Source: Tessaracoccus coleopterorum (GTDB taxonomy: Bacteria > Actinomycetota > Actinomycetes > Propionibacteriales > Propionibacteriaceae). Taken from it: a stretch of DNA of 64,000 nucleotides. Positions within the stretch are counted from its first letter, which is position 1; each line of letters opens with the position of its first letter. The notes below the pieces were generated by a model. The model had not been told where the DNA came from. It worked only from the letters and a program-made list of their open reading frames with translations, and did no database searches. Made by a program: the position numbers and the translations under genes. The DNA lies in the NCBI RefSeq assembly GCF_011174705.1, contig NZ_JAANIJ010000001.1, forward strand, positions 1,984,001 to 2,048,000. Reading direction: 5' to 3'. This document shows positions 11,703 to 22,511 of the stretch, piece by piece.

Positions 11703-11760
11703 GAGAAACATCAATACGAGTATCAAAGCGTCCATATCGAAGAATGTCAATATGGGATAC
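11703..11760. promoter_or_regulatory. ArsR operator/promoter region between arsC and arsR
   Basis: This AT-rich strip is unlike its surroundings. It contains an imperfect palindrome at 11733-11754, with CATATCGA facing TCAATATG, and the related words ATCAATACGA and GTATCAAAG to its left. ATCAA/TTGAT half-sites of this kind are usual for ArsR/SmtB repressors. It sits exactly between the divergent arsC and arsR starts, so one repressor could control both. Confidence 0.55.
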
Positions 11761-11769
11761 GATGGGTCG

Positions 11770-12142
11770 ATGACCACCCTGGCTGAGGCGCGCGACGAGA
11801 GCATCCATTGCTGCCCGACAACGGCGGTACCCTGCTCGACGGCGACGCGGCGGCCGCCCTCGCCGGTGTCTTCAAGGCCCTGGCCGACCCGACCAGGGTG
11901 CGGCTCCTGCGCTACCTCGCAGACTCCGCCACCGGCACGGTGTGCGCCTGTCATCTGCCGGACGCGCTCGGCATCACCCAGCCCACGCTGTCGTTCCACA
12001 TGCGCAAACTCCACGACGCCGGCCTCGTCGAGCGGGAGCAGCGCGGCCGCTGGGCACACTGGTCGATCAATGCCGAAGCCCTTGTCCCCATCCGTTCCTT
12101 CCTGAACCTGGACGGCCCCGCCCGGGCAGCGCCTGCTGCTGA
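11770..12142 (+). CDS. arsR: ArsR family As(III)-responsive repressor
   Basis: Winged-helix repressor of the divergent arsenic genes. The core is FKALADPTRVRLLRYLAD, then GTVCACHLPDALGITQPTLS as recognition helix, then AHWSINAEALVPIRSF. Candidate As(III) ligands are an N-terminal Cys pair (SIHCC, residues 13-14) and the CAC segment. The ATG at 11770 is joined to the main frame by one frame change near 11815. Another change near 12110 probably brings the end to SACC at 12142, giving about 124 residues. Without it the frame runs to 12299, antisense to the methyltransferase gene. Confidence 0.85.
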
Positions 12143-12148
12143 GCCGGC

Positions 12149-12948
12149 CTACCTCCGGCCGAGCGTGAGGCGCACGTCCTGCCACACCGCATCCTCCGAC
12201 CGCTCCGCCCGAGCAGGTGGGCCGCGGCCGACGTCACCCTCTCGACCTCCTCCTCCGGCATCGAGTCCCAGGCGGCCCGCTGACCAACCGAACGGGTGAA
12301 CCGGACCCAGTCCTCGACCCTCCGGAACCGCACCTGCACGCGGAAGGTCTGCGTCACCGCATCCCTGGCGCCGGCGGCGGCCAGGGTGGCCTCCATGCCC
12401 GCGTCCGAAGCGAACGGGCTGTCAGGCCCGGCGGTGCGCGGATCCTGGGGCGGCATCCAGGGGCGCAGCAACCCGTCGAGCCTCTGCCACAGGTCGCTCT
12501 GGGCCCCGAAGGTGGTGACGCCGATGCGGCCGCCCGGGCGGAGGAGGCCCACCCAGCGGCCCAGCGCACCCGGCGGATCGGGTAGGAAGAACAGCACCAA
12601 CGAGGAGGCGACCACGTCGAAGGAGCCGGGCGGGAGGGCCGGGCCGACGCGTCGCCCACCTCGACGCGGGCAACGGTGCCGGTCAACGCCTCGCGGGCGA
12701 GCCGCACCATCGCAGGGCTGATGTCGAGGGCCGTGACGCTGCCCCGGGGTGACGGCGTCGGCGAGGAGGGATGTGACCTCACCGCGCCCGCATCCCAGAT
12801 CGGCAGCAGCCTCGCCCGGGAGTGGCCGGAGCGCGTCGACGAGGTGGCGCGCGATCGGACCGAAGAACGGGAAGCCCGCGTTGTCGTACTGGTCCGCGAT
12901 GCGGTCGAAGAGCGCGGCGACCGCGGCCGTGCGCGAAGAGAAGTCCAT
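12149..12948 (-). CDS. Class I SAM-dependent methyltransferase
   Basis: Cytosolic methyltransferase of about 267 residues. SAM motif I is AAADLGCGRGEVTSLLADA near residue 45. Motif II is VTALDISPAMVRLAREAL, in a second frame. The post-motif is FDVVASSLVLFFLPDP, followed by LLRPGGRIGVTTFG. The C-terminus VWQDVRLTLGRR is reached after another frame change. The ATG is supported by GGAGG before it. It lies next to arsR but does not show the conserved Cys residues expected of the arsenite methyltransferase ArsM, so the substrate is unknown. Confidence 0.8.
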
Positions 12949-13020
12949 GAGCAAGCCTCCATCCACCGTTTCCGGATCAACCAAGGCCCGGAGCGACCCC
13001 GTGCTCGCGACGGGCCATCG

Positions 13021-13660
13021 TCAGATGGACGACACCGCTGGGGAGGGCGCCGTCTCCATCACGAAGCGCTCATCCAGCCCTTCGAGCCCGTCCCACAACC
13101 TCTCGCCACGGCCGAGGATGATCGGCACGACGACGATGTGGAGTTCGTCGATGAGGTCGGCGAGCAGGAACTCGCGGATCGTGCTGGTGCCGCCCCCGAT
13201 GCGCACGTCGCTCCCGCCCGCCAGCGCATGGGCCTTCGCCAGCGCCGCCGCCGGCTCCGCGTCGACGAAGTAGAACGTGGTGCCACCCTCCATCTCCACC
13301 GGGGCCGCACGTGGTGGGTGAGCACGATCACCGGCGTGTGGAACGGCGGGTTCTCACCCCACCAGCCCCTCCACTCGTGATCGACCCACGGCCCCCGTTG
13401 AGGACCGAACTTGTTGCGGCCCATGATCTCGACCCCGATGCCCCGCGCCCACTGACCCGCGAACGCGTCGTCCACGCCGACCGTTCCCGGCCCGTTCCCG
13501 TGGAACCCCATCAGTTGGAAGGTGCGGGTCGGCAACGCCCAGTCGAGCAGCCGGTGCCCGGCGTGACCGAACGGCTCCTCCAACGTCTGCCCCTCACCCA
13601 CCCGAAGCCGTCGAGTGAGATGGAGAAGTTGTGGACCCGTACCCGTGAACCGCCTGCCAT
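13021..13660 (-). CDS. RibD C-terminal/dihydrofolate-reductase-like protein
   Basis: NADPH-dependent reductase-fold protein of about 213 residues. It opens VRVHNFSISLDGFG, the usual start of the YyaP/RibD_C family. DDAFAGQWARGIGVEIMGRN and TPVIVLTHHVRP follow. After a frame change near 13300 come DVRIGGGTSTIREFLLADLI and DELHIVVVPIILGRGERLW, the hallmark C-terminal strand. Two breaks (near 13560-13620 and 13300) interrupt it. The ATG has GGGAG about 9 bases upstream. These stand-alone proteins have no settled substrate. Confidence 0.8.
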
Positions 13661-13704
13661 CTTCGGACTCCCTTCCCGGTGCTGGGGCCAGCCAAACACC
13701 GGGT

Positions 13705-13748
13705 CGCGCCGAGTCGGTCGGATCGGCAGAACCGACCGACTCGGCGCG
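13705..13748. other. Perfect 17-bp inverted repeat
   Basis: CGCGCCGAGTCGGTCGG at 13705-13721 is exactly complemented by CCGACCGACTCGGCGCG at 13732-13748, with a 10-base loop. It lies in the 300-bp gap between the divergent RibD-like and beta-propeller genes. No T-run follows. It could be an operator or a strong RNA hairpin in one leader. The rest of this gap shows no gene. Confidence 0.8.
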
Positions 13749-13961
13749 CCGATGTACGCCGACACGCCGGTGGCCGCGCGCCCGGGTGGCGCGTCCGAGG
13801 GCCGGTTTCGGGAAGCCCTTGCATCTGTTCCTCGTGCTGGGTAACGATCCCCCTGTGTCGCCAACTTGGGGCGGCTCATCCGATGTCCGGACGCCTTGGA
13901 AGGGTCCGCCCGGTGTGAGTTGTTGGCTCGGCGAGGAAGCCGGGCCGGAATGGAGTCACAC

Positions 13962-15043
13962 ATGCGTAGTCGTCGTGCGTGGATCGCGGTAGTGGCCGCG
14001 GTCGCACTTGCACTCTCAGTCGTGACACCGGCCGCGGCCGGCGGTTCGCGACCCCGAAGATCAAGGAATGGTCAACCGAACTCGTGGCGCCCTTCAGCCT
14101 CGCGGTTGACGGATCCCGCGTGCTCATCGCCGATGGTGGCACCGGCGTCATCGGTCAGCTGAAGTCGGATGGCAGCATCAAGCCGCTCGTCAAGGACGTT
14201 CCGGGCCTCGCGGGCCTCGCCACCCGAGGTTCCTGGATGGCCTACGGATCCTCCGATGCGGACGGCGCGTCCGAGCCCCCGTCATCACCGCGAGCGGCCT
14301 GAACATCCGCAAGCCGAATGGCAGGACGCTCTACGCGGACACGCATGCCTACGAGTGGGCCAACAACCCCGACGGCATCTACACCTACGGCATCACTGAC
14401 CCCGCCACCTGCGCCGAGCCGATGAGCTACACGGGGCTCCTGGATTCCCATGTCTACGCGGTGGCCCCTGGCGAGGTGAGTGGCTGGTCGCCGACGCTGG
14501 CGCCAATGCCATCTTCAAGATCTCCGACAAGGGCAGGATCAGCACCCTTGCGGTGCTTCCTCCGGTGCTCGTCACGGTGACAGCAGAGATGGTCGCGATG
14601 GTCGGGGCTCCTGAGTGCTACATCGGCGACACCTACTGGGTTGAGGCCGTACCCACCGGCGTCACGATCGGACGGGCGGCGAGATCTACGTCAGCACGCT
14701 CCCCGGCTTCCCGGGAGAGTCGGCGTCCAAGGGTGCGATCTGGAAGATCAATCCGAGGACGGGCAAGGCCACGCAGATCGTATCCGGCCTCTCCGCGCCG
14801 ACCAGCATCGCTGCCTCCGGATCGGGCATCTACGCCGCAGAACTCTTCGGAGGAAAGGTCTCGGTGACCAGGCGCGGCACCACGACCACGTTCATCGATC
14901 TCCCGAATGCGCTCAGCGTCGCGGCCGCACCAAACGGCACGATCTGGGCGGCAACCATGGCCAGCGAGACCGGTCCGGGCAAGATCGTGAGCGTCTCCAA
15001 TCACAAGGTGAGGGTGCGCGGCCACCACGGCTACCACCGCTGA
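13962..15043 (+). CDS. Secreted ScyD/ScyE-type beta-propeller protein
   Basis: Exported protein of about 360 residues with a Sec signal peptide (SRRAWIAVVAAVALALSVV, cleavage near TPAAAG). The mature part repeats propeller strands: FSLAVDGSRVLIADGGTGVI, VYAVAPGEWLVADAGANAIF read over a break, VSGLSAPTSIAASGSGIYAA and VAAAPNGTIWAATMAS. This spacing fits ScyD/ScyE NHL-like propellers. Four or so frame changes interrupt it. The ATG follows GGAG by 6 bases; ATG 13950 is an in-frame alternative. Its ligand is unknown. A strong hairpin terminator follows. Confidence 0.75.
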
Positions 15044-15057
15044 CAGCTCCCCCTTCC

Positions 15058-15088
15058 GGGCCCCGCCAAACCCCTGCCGGCGGGGCCC
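15058..15088. terminator. Hairpin between convergent genes
   Basis: GGGCCCCGCC pairs perfectly with GGCGGGGCCC across an 11-base loop. It stands between the stops of two convergent genes and could serve both directions. It has no clear T-tract. Confidence 0.7.
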
Positions 15089-15098
15089 ACCCTTGCCT

Positions 15099-16813
15099 TC
15101 ACGCTTCCTCGTGGACGCCCTCGATCTCGCGGTAGGCCCGGATGGCCATCGGGATGGTGGTGAAGATGCGGTCTTCGCCCACGGCGTCGACGAACCCCGC
15201 GGCCTTCAGTTCCTCGTAGATCTCGAGCCTGACGCGTGCAAGCGCGAACTCGATGCCCCGTGCCTCGAGTTCCTTGCGCAGCAGTTCCAGCGTGTCGACC
15301 GACGTCAGATCGACCTGCACGTTCGCCTCAGCGTTCAGCAGGAACCACCGCACCGGCATCTCCGACGCGTCGATGGCGGCGTTGGCCCGCTCCAGGAAGT
15401 TCTCGGCGTTGGCGAAGAACAGCGGCGAGTCGTAGCGGTACACCACGAGGCCCGGAATCTGTCTGGCGTCGGGGTAGTCCTCGACGTCGTGCATGCCGGC
15501 CATCCCTGGCACGTAGCCGAGGATCCCGTCGTTGGGCGAGGCCAGCCTGCGTAGCAGGTCGAGCAGCGACAGCGTGATCGCGATCCCGATGCCGGCCAGC
15601 ACACCCAGCGCGATGACCCCGGCGGCCGTGACGAGCGACAACACCAGCTCGCTGCGCCGGAACCGGGCGATCCGCCGGATCTCGGGAATGTCGATCAGCC
15701 GGGTTGCTGCGTAGCTCACCAGCGCACCCAGCGCTGCGGCCGGGAACGTCGAGAGCACCGGGCCAGCGAACAGAAGAGTCGCGACGGTCAGCGCGATCAC
15801 CACGACTGTGTGCAGCTGCGAGCGCGATCCCATCGCGTCCCCGATCACGGTCCGCGATCCGCTCGACGACACGGGGAACCCTGGAACAGGCCGGAGGCCA
15901 CGTTGGCTGCCCCAGTGCCAGGAGTTCCTGCGAAGCATCGATCCGCTCCCGCCTCTTGGCGGCGAATGCCCTGCCTGTGAGCACGTTGTCGGAGTAGCCC
16001 ACCACCGCGATGCCGACGGCGTAGGGCAGCATCGCCCACACCGACAGGTCGTCGAGGCGGGGGAGTCGGGGTGCGGGAAGCCCTGCGGCACCTCGCCGAT
16101 GGTGCTGATCCCGAAGCGCTGCAGGCTGAAGATCGCGACGGCGCCGGCCGCCAGTAGCAGGATGATGAGCGGCCCCGGGAGCTTCGGCCAGAGCCGGTTG
16201 GCCACCAGAAGCAGCACGAAGACGACGGCGGCCAGCGCGAACGTCGGCCAGTGGACCTCCCCGACCTGCCGCACCAGGGCCGCCGTCTGCTCGATCGGCC
16301 CACCGTTGGGGATGTCGAGCCCTGTCACCTTGCCGAACTGGCTGGTGATCATGAGCACCGCGACGCCGACGAGATAGCCGACCAACACGGGCTTCGACAG
16401 CAATGACGCGAGGAAGCCCAACCGCGCCACCCATCCGACGAGGCAGACGAGGCCCACGGCGATCGCCATCAGCGCCGCGACCTCTGCGTACCGGCCCGGG
16501 CCGGCTGTCGCCACCAGAGCGCCGACCCCCACCGCCGTCATGAGCGCGGTCGTGGACTCCGGCCGACCGACAGTTGCCGCGACGCCCCGAAGACGACGTA
16601 GACCGCCATCGCGGGCAGGATCGCCCAGAGCCCGACGACGCTCGGCAGGCCGGCTATGACGGCGTAGGCCATCACCTGTGGAATCAGGTATGCGGTGACG
16701 GTGACGCCCGCCAGCAGATCCCCGCGTAGCCAGGAACGCTGGTAGCGGCGCAGCACAGCGATCCCGGGAAGCAGTCGTTCCCAGAGCGGCAGTTCGGTGG
16801 AGCCCCTGGCCAT
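15099..16813 (-). CDS. SulP family anion transporter with STAS domain
   Basis: Inner-membrane sulfate/bicarbonate-type permease of about 571 residues. The N-terminus has the SulP start WLRGDLLAGVTVTAYLIPQV and then MAYAVIAGLPSVVGLWAI. Further helices include LLSKPVLVGYLVGVAVLMI and PVLSTFPAAALGALVSYAA, and PEIRRIARFRRSELVLSLVT is conserved. The C-terminal 110 residues are a STAS domain (IPGLVVYRYDSPLFFANAEN ... VDLTSVDTLELLRKELEARG). The ATG gives MARGSTELPLWERLLPG. Three or four frame changes occur near 16560, 16060 and 15880. The exact anion is not readable. Confidence 0.88.
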
Positions 16814-16973
16814 GGCCGGAAATCTACGCCGACGCAACCCCGTCGGGTGGGTTCCAGGGCGGATCATCCTAAACCGTTTGGGCGCACATGAGGGTGTCAG
16901 CGTGCCTGGCCCACGGATCCGGCAGAAGGTCGGCGCGAGGCGCGATGTCGGCCTAGCTTCGAGTCGTGGGCCA

Positions 16974-17646
16974 ATGGAGCTTGCTGGGAGGGTGGAACGA
17001 GCCCTTGCGGTCGTCGACGACGACCGTAGGCTCCGTCGCGACGTCCTCGAACACATCCGCCGCACCATCCCCTTACCGCCTTCACGTGGGTGCTGACCGA
17101 CCCGGACACCACGGTCGGCACGGCCCCGCTCGCCGAGGTGGCCTGGATGGAGGATCTGCCCGATCTGATCGCCATGCGCTACACCGCCGCGGAGAGATGG
17201 ACGTCGGTGCGCTCCGGGTCGTCGACCACCCGGTGCCACCCGAATCGGACCTCGGCCTCTACCTCGCGGAGCGGGCAGGTTCGACGTCGTCTCCGTGACT
17301 TGGCCGACCCGTTCGGCTCGTGGGGTTTCTCGACCTGGTGCGCGAGGGAGTGACTTCACCCCGGGCGAGTGGATCTCGGTGACGGCCGAACGGGTCGGCA
17401 GTGACATAGCCGTTGCGTTCGTGCCGCTGCCTACCGCGGAGCGGGTTGCGCTGTTCTGCCGGGTCAGCGGCTCAGCCCCCGCGAGTCGGCGGTTCTGACC
17501 GGCGTCGCCGACGATGCCAATCTCAGTTCGATCGCCGGGCTCCTCGGCATCACCGAGAACACTGTCCACGACCACCTGAAGTCCATCTTCGACAAGACGG
17601 GGTGCACAGCAGGCGCGAGCTCATCGCCCGCGCCCGCGGCGAATGA
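16974..17646 (+). CDS. LuxR-type regulator, frame-interrupted
   Basis: Transcription factor of about 225 residues. The N-terminal part (ELAGRVERALAVVDDDRRLR, then TWVLTDPDTTVGTAPLAEVA) looks like the GAF-like sensor of a common actinobacterial LuxR family. The C-terminal helix-turn-helix is clear: LSPRESAVLTGVADDANLSS and LLGITENTVHDHLKSIFDKT. At least five frame changes break it. The start is uncertain between ATG 16974 and a GTG a few bases upstream that follows TAGCTT. It lies between divergently and convergently placed metabolic genes, so its target cannot be assigned. Confidence 0.7.
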
Positions 17647-17651
17647 CCGTG

Positions 17652-19860
17652 TCAGGCGTTGGCGGCCCCCAGCAGGGCATCGAGCTGTTCCTGCGTCATC
17701 GGGCTGCCCGGGAACGACACGAGTCGTCCCAGCGGGAACGACATCATCATCTTCAGCAGCTCGCCGTCGAACGCCTCACCCAACCCTGCCCGCATGATCG
17801 GCCCGGCCACCGGGTTGGCGAGCGCCTCCCCGATCGACGAGTCCGGGGTCAGCGGCACCCTGACCTCGTCGCCCGCGATCTCCACCGAAGCCGAGGTGCG
17901 CAGGTCGCGGCTAGAGGCGCCGACGGCGACGGTGTAGGTGCCGCCCTCGACCACCCAGTGGTCGACCCGGGTGTCCCAGTAGGCGAGGTCCTTGCGTGCG
18001 ACGGCGATCTCGACGACCCGCTCGGCGCCGGCCGGGATCTCGACGGATGCGAATCCCGTGAGCTCCTGCGGCGCCCGGCTGACGACCGAGCCGGGGAGCG
18101 AGGTGTAGACCTGCACGACCTCACGTCCGTCGCGGGTGCCCGTATTGCGCACCGGCACCCGCACGACGATCCCGCCGTCGCCAGCCACTGAGGCCTCCGC
18201 CGGGCCGTACCCGAACGTCGTGTAGGACAGGCCGTGGCCGAACGGGTAGGCCACCTCCAAGCCGCGTGCGTCGAAGGAACGGTAGCCGACGAGGAGCCCT
18301 CGCCATAGGTGACGTGGCCGAACTCGCCGGGAAGTTCCCGTTGCTCGGGTGTCGCGCAGGTCGAGCGGGATCGTCTCGGTGAGGCGGCCCGACGGGTTCA
18401 CGTCGCCGAACAGCACCTGCGCCGTCGCGTGTCCGCCGCCCTGGCCGAGCAGCCACGTCTCCACGATGGCGGGCACGTCATCACGGAAGGGCAGCGCGAC
18501 CACTCCTCCGTTGGAGAGCACCACCACCACGTTCGGGTTGGCGGCGCGGACGGCGTCGAGGAGCTCGAGCTGCGTGGCGGGCAGATCGATGTCGTCGCGG
18601 TCGAAGCCCTCCGACTCGAGGCTCGCGGGCAGGCCGAGGAACGCGACGACCACCTCGGCGTCGGCGGCGACCGCGACGGCCTCCGCCCGCAGCGCGGCCG
18701 CGTCGCCCGTGCCGTCCAGGGAGAACCCAGGAGCATAGGCGACGTCACCATCGGCGAGGGAGCGGATCTCGTCCAGGGCGATATCGAGTCGGGTCGGGTT
18801 GATGAGCGAGGAACCCGCGCCCTGGTAGCGCGGGCTTTCGGCGAAGGCGCCGATCACCGCGATCCGGGCGGTGCGGGAGAGCGGGAGCAGGTCGCCCTCG
18901 TTGCGGAGCAGCACGATCGCGCGCCCGGCCGCCTCGCGGGCGAGCGCGTGGTGGGCGTCGACGTCGAGGGCCGCGGGGCGGGCCCGGTGCGGCGGGTCCG
19001 CCGGATCAGCTCGAGCATGCGCCCGGTGGCGACGTCCAGGATCGACTCGTCCAGCGTGCCCGCCTCGATGGCGTCGACGATCTCCCTGTCGGTGATGCCG
19101 CTCGCCGAGGGCATCTGCAGGTCGAGCCCGGCCGAGAGTGACGCCACCCGGTCGCTGACGGCGCCCCAGTCGGACACCACGAGGCCGGTGTAGCCCCACT
19201 CGTCGCGCAGCACGGTCGTCAGCAGCCAGGGATCCTGGGAGGCGTAGACGCCGTTGATGCGGTTGTAGGAGCACATCACGGTCCACGGCTGCGTCTCGGT
19301 GACGACCCGCTCGAAGGCGCGAAGGTAGATCTCGCGCAGGGGCGGGCGCTATGTCGGCGGAGACGCGCATCCGGTCGGTCTCCTGGTTGTTGGCCGCGAA
19401 GTGCTTGAGCGACGCGCCCACGCCCTGCGACTGGATGCCGCGCACCAGACCGGCGGCGACGGTGCCCGCAACGTGCGGGTCCTCGGAGAAGTACTCGAAG
19501 TTGCGCCCGCACAGGGGGAGCGCTTGATGTTGACGCCGGGACCGAGAATGACGGAGACGTCCTCGATCGCCGATTCGACGCCCAGCGCCACGCCGATCCG
19601 TTCGGCCAGTTCGGGGTCGAACGCGGAGCCTAGGCCCACCGCGGGCGGGAAGCAGGTGGCGGGACGCTGTCCGCGAGGCCGAGGTGATCGCCCGGGCCGG
19701 CCTGCTTGCGCAGCCCGTGCGGCCCGTCGGTGAGCATCATGGCTGGCACACCGACGCGCTCGACGGCCTTGGTGTGCCAGAAGTCTGCGCCGCTGGTGAG
19801 GGATGCCTTCTCGGCGGTGGTGAGGTGCGCAACCTCGGGAGATGGTCGGCCATGGGACAC
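17652..19860 (-). CDS. Glycoside hydrolase family 3 beta-glucosidase
   Basis: Hydrolyses beta-glycosides. About 736 residues carry the full GH3 layout. The N-terminal barrel has [40 protein letters not shown] (KHF motif) and [20 protein letters not shown], where Asp of SDW is the nucleophile. The second domain has [20 protein letters not shown] and [14 protein letters not shown]. The C-terminal fibronectin-III-like domain has [20 protein letters not shown]. No signal peptide, so it is probably cytosolic. The GTG at 19860 reads straight into the protein; ATG 19853 with a GAAAGG ribosome site needs one indel. Several frame changes occur. A TetR gene is divergent and is the likely regulator. Confidence 0.9.
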
Positions 19861-19896
19861 CTTTCGTGGTGGGACGCGTCCGCGCGCCCGATAAAA

Positions 19897-19925
19897 AACT
19901 TATGGTATTCGGTATTGGTATGCAA
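19897..19925 (-). promoter_or_regulatory. Promoter for the GH3 gene, with AT-rich repeats
   Basis: Read on the minus strand, TTGCAT and TAAGTT are separated by 17 bases and face the GH3 start. The strip holds direct repeats of GGTATT in an otherwise GC-rich gap between the divergent GH3 and TetR genes, which makes it the obvious repressor site. Confidence 0.5.
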
Positions 19926-19945
19926 GGGTCTGGCACACTCTCACC

Positions 19946-20549
19946 ATGGCAAAGAGAGGCTCGTACGCGAAGGGCGTCGTCCGCCGCGAGGAGATCCTGA
20001 GTGGCGCGCTCGAGGTGATCGCGAGCGCGGGCATCCGCGGGCCTCCATCAAGGAGATCGCCGACGCCGTCGGCCTCAGCCAGCCTGGCCTGCTGCACTAC
20101 TTCGGGTCCAAGGATGAGTTGTTCACCGCGATCATCCGCAAGCGCGACGAACTCGACGCGCTCGATCTCGCGCAGGCGCAGAAGGCGCCCGCGGGCCTCG
20201 AGCGCCTGACGGCCGTCTTCCTGGCCGTCATCCGTCACAACGCGGCCGTTCCCGGCCTCGTGGAGCTGTTCTCCCGCCTGGCCGTCGACGCTGCCGACCC
20301 GGATCATCCTGCGCATGCGTACTTCCTCGAGCGCAGCAGCAGGCTCCGCGCGATGTTCGTGACCGAGTTGCGTGCCGCCCAGGAGGAGGGGTGCTCACAG
20401 CCGCCATCCCGGCCGAGTCGATGGCCAGGATCGTGCAGGCAGCCGTGGACGGTCTCCAGCTGCAGTGGCTGACCGACCCGGCCATCGACATGGCCGCGTT
20501 GACGCAGGACCTGTTCACCGCGTTCCGGGCGCCCTCTGCCGATGCCTGA
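19946..20549 (+). CDS. TetR family repressor
   Basis: Dimeric DNA-binding regulator of about 200 residues. It opens KRGSYAKGVVRREEILSGAL, then IKEIADAVGLSQPGLLHYFG, the TetR recognition helix, and SKDELFTAIIRKRDEL. The C-terminal ligand domain has VPGLVELFSRLAVDAADPDH and LQLQWLTDPAIDMAALTQDL. Two frame changes occur (near 20040 and 20392); at the first, adding one G to the GGGCC run restores ASIKEIA. It is divergent from the GH3 gene and 83 bp upstream of the carboxylesterase gene. Confidence 0.88.
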
Positions 20550-20632
20550 TCCGATGTCGTCCGATGATCGCTGTAGTGGTGCCCCTCGCACTGATCCCCA
20601 TCGAGAGCGTCCGCTGAACGGAGAATCGACCC

Positions 20633-22130
20633 ATGACTGCCCAGACAACCCTCGACACCGTCGAAGTCACGACCGACATGGGCCGCGTCCGTGGCTCGTG
20701 GCGTGACATTCCCGGATCCGAGGTGCGGTCCGCCGGCTTCCTCGGCATCCCCTTCGCCCAGGCGCCCGTCGGGCCCTCCGGTTCGCCCTCCCGGCCCGGT
20801 TGAGCCGTGGGAAGGGTGCTCGAGGCGCTGGAGTACGGGGCGACGGCGCAGCGCGGCGACCCCGGCGTGACGCTCATCCCCGAGCCTTCGGTGCCGGGCG
20901 ACGCGACGCTCAACGTCAACGTGTTCACGCCCTCACCCTCGGGCGACGGGGAGCCGCTGCCGGTGCTGGTCTGGATCCACGGCGGTGGCTACATCGCGGG
21001 ATCGCCGGCCAGCCCCTGGTACGACGGGCGGGCGTTCAACCGCGACGGCATCGTCACCGTCACCCTGAGCTACCGGCTCGGCTTCGACGGCTTCGGCGCG
21101 ATCGAGGGTGCCCCGGCCAACCGGGGTGTGCGTGACTGGATCGCGGGACTCGAATGGGTGCAGCGCAACATCGCCGCGTTCGGCGGCGACCCGTCTCGTG
21201 TCACGATCGCGGGGCAGTCGGCCGGTGGCGGCGCCGTCATGACGCTGCTCGGCATGCAGAGCGCGCAGCACCTGTTCCACTCCGCCTACTGCGTCTCGGG
21301 CGCGGTGGCAGATGTGACCCCCGAACGCGGGCCGAGTACGCGGCCAAGTTGGCCACGGCCCTCGGCGTGGCGCCCACCCGGGAGGGCTTCGCGTCCGTCG
21401 ACGAGGAGACGTTGCTCGAGGAGCAGAAGAAGGCCAGCAACATCGACATCGCGAGCCTCGGCCTCATCCTGGAGGAGGGAATGTCGCTCGGCCCGCTGAT
21501 CGACGGCGACCTGATCGTCCGACCGACGATCGAGTCGCTCAGGATGGGCATCGGGTCGGATAAGCCGCTCGTGCTCGGTTCGACCGACGACGAGTTCGCG
21601 ATGGCCGTCCAGGAGCAGGAGAAGATGCTGCGCTGGATGCCGTTGGCGCTCATCCTGCGGCCGTTCAAGGTGAGCCGCACCACACGCAAGGCCTACCTGG
21701 CTGCCAACCCGGAGACCGTTGCCCGCGGGCACGCGGCCGTGCTCGGACGGTTTATCACAGACAAGATGTTCCGGACGGCGGTCGTGAAGGTTGCATCCAT
21801 GCGCGGGAAGGCACCGACGTGGGTGTACCGGGTTGCGTTCAGGTCGGGCGTGTTCGGTTCGGCCGTGCACTGCATCGACGTGCCGTTCTTCTTCGACTGC
21901 CTCGACGGGCCAGCTCTCGAGCCGCTGACGGGCCGAACCCGCCGCAGGCTCTGGCCGACGCGATCCACGGCGCCGCCGTCAACTTCATCAAGGACGGCGA
22001 CCCGGGCTGGACCCCGTGGTCGGCCGAGCCGGATGCCAACATCGTCTTCGGTGGGCCGCGAGGCGTCGCCCAGGTCGAGAGCGGCGGTTACGCGGAGTGC
22101 AGCCCCTGCTCTGAGGTCGGGACACGTTGA
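20633..22130 (+). CDS. Type B carboxylesterase
   Basis: Serine esterase of about 498 residues with no signal peptide. The alpha/beta-hydrolase oxyanion motif is LVWIHGGGYIAGSP, and the nucleophile elbow is VTIAGQSAGGGAVMTLLG with Ser near residue 200. Other family words are GFLGIPFAQAPVGP near the start and VHCIDVPFFFDCLDG near the catalytic His, with WTPWSAEPDANIVFGGP at the end. Three frame changes occur near 20790, 21330 and 21940. The ATG follows a GGAG site. It lies downstream of the TetR gene and may be regulated with it. Substrate unknown. Confidence 0.88.
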
Positions 22131-22144
22131 TTCAGTGACCGGTG

Positions 22145-22160
22145 TACTGTTCAGCGTGTG
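22145..22160 (+). promoter_or_regulatory. -10 box for leaderless cmtR
   Basis: TACTGT (TANNNT) ends 7 bases before the GTG of the metal sensor gene. No ribosome site is present, which is consistent with a leaderless transcript and likely autoregulation at this point. Confidence 0.45.
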
Positions 22161-22511
22161 CTGACCATTGCCTCCCGTCTCGACGTGATGAACCGGCTCG
22201 GCCGGGCCATGGCCGATCCGACGAGGTCGCGCATCCTGTTGCGCCTCCTCGACGGACCGGCCTACCCGGCCAGGCTGGCCGAGTCGCTCGGGCTCACCCG
22301 CCCCAACGTCTCCAACCACCTGACCTGCCTGCGTGACTGCGGCATCGCCGTCGCCGTGCCCGAAGGCAGGCAGACGCGCTACGAGATCGCCGATCCGCAC
22401 ATTTCCGCCGCCCTGAAGGCGCTGCTCGAGGTGACGCTTGCCGTCGATGAGAGTGCCCCGTGCCTCGAGCCTGAGTGCCCGACCTGCCAGGCGACGGGAG
22501 CCCGGGCGTGA
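22158..22511 (+). CDS. cmtR: ArsR family Cd/Pb sensor, CmtR type
   Basis: Metal-sensing repressor of 117 residues with an intact frame. The helix-turn-helix LTRPNVSNHLTCLRDCGIAV contains the two CmtR cysteines (C in LTC and in RDC). A third ligand lies in the C-terminal tail (ESAPCLEPECPTCQ), which matches CmtR of mycobacteria and adds two further Cys. The family derepresses a neighbouring efflux ATPase when Cd(II) or Pb(II) binds. The GTG start lies behind a -10 box. The stop overlaps the start of the P-type ATPase gene (GTGA), so the two are translated together. Confidence 0.88.
   Translation: MLTIASRLDVMNRLGRAMADPTRSRILLRLLDGPAYPARLAESLGLTRPNVSNHLTCLRDCGIAVAVPEGRQTRYEIADPHISAALKALLEVTLAVDESAPCLEPECPTCQATGARA

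Noticed and set aside
12149..12948. ArsM arsenite methyltransferase
   Set aside because: Proximity to arsR is suggestive, but the conserved ArsM cysteines are not seen; a generic SAM methyltransferase is the safer call.
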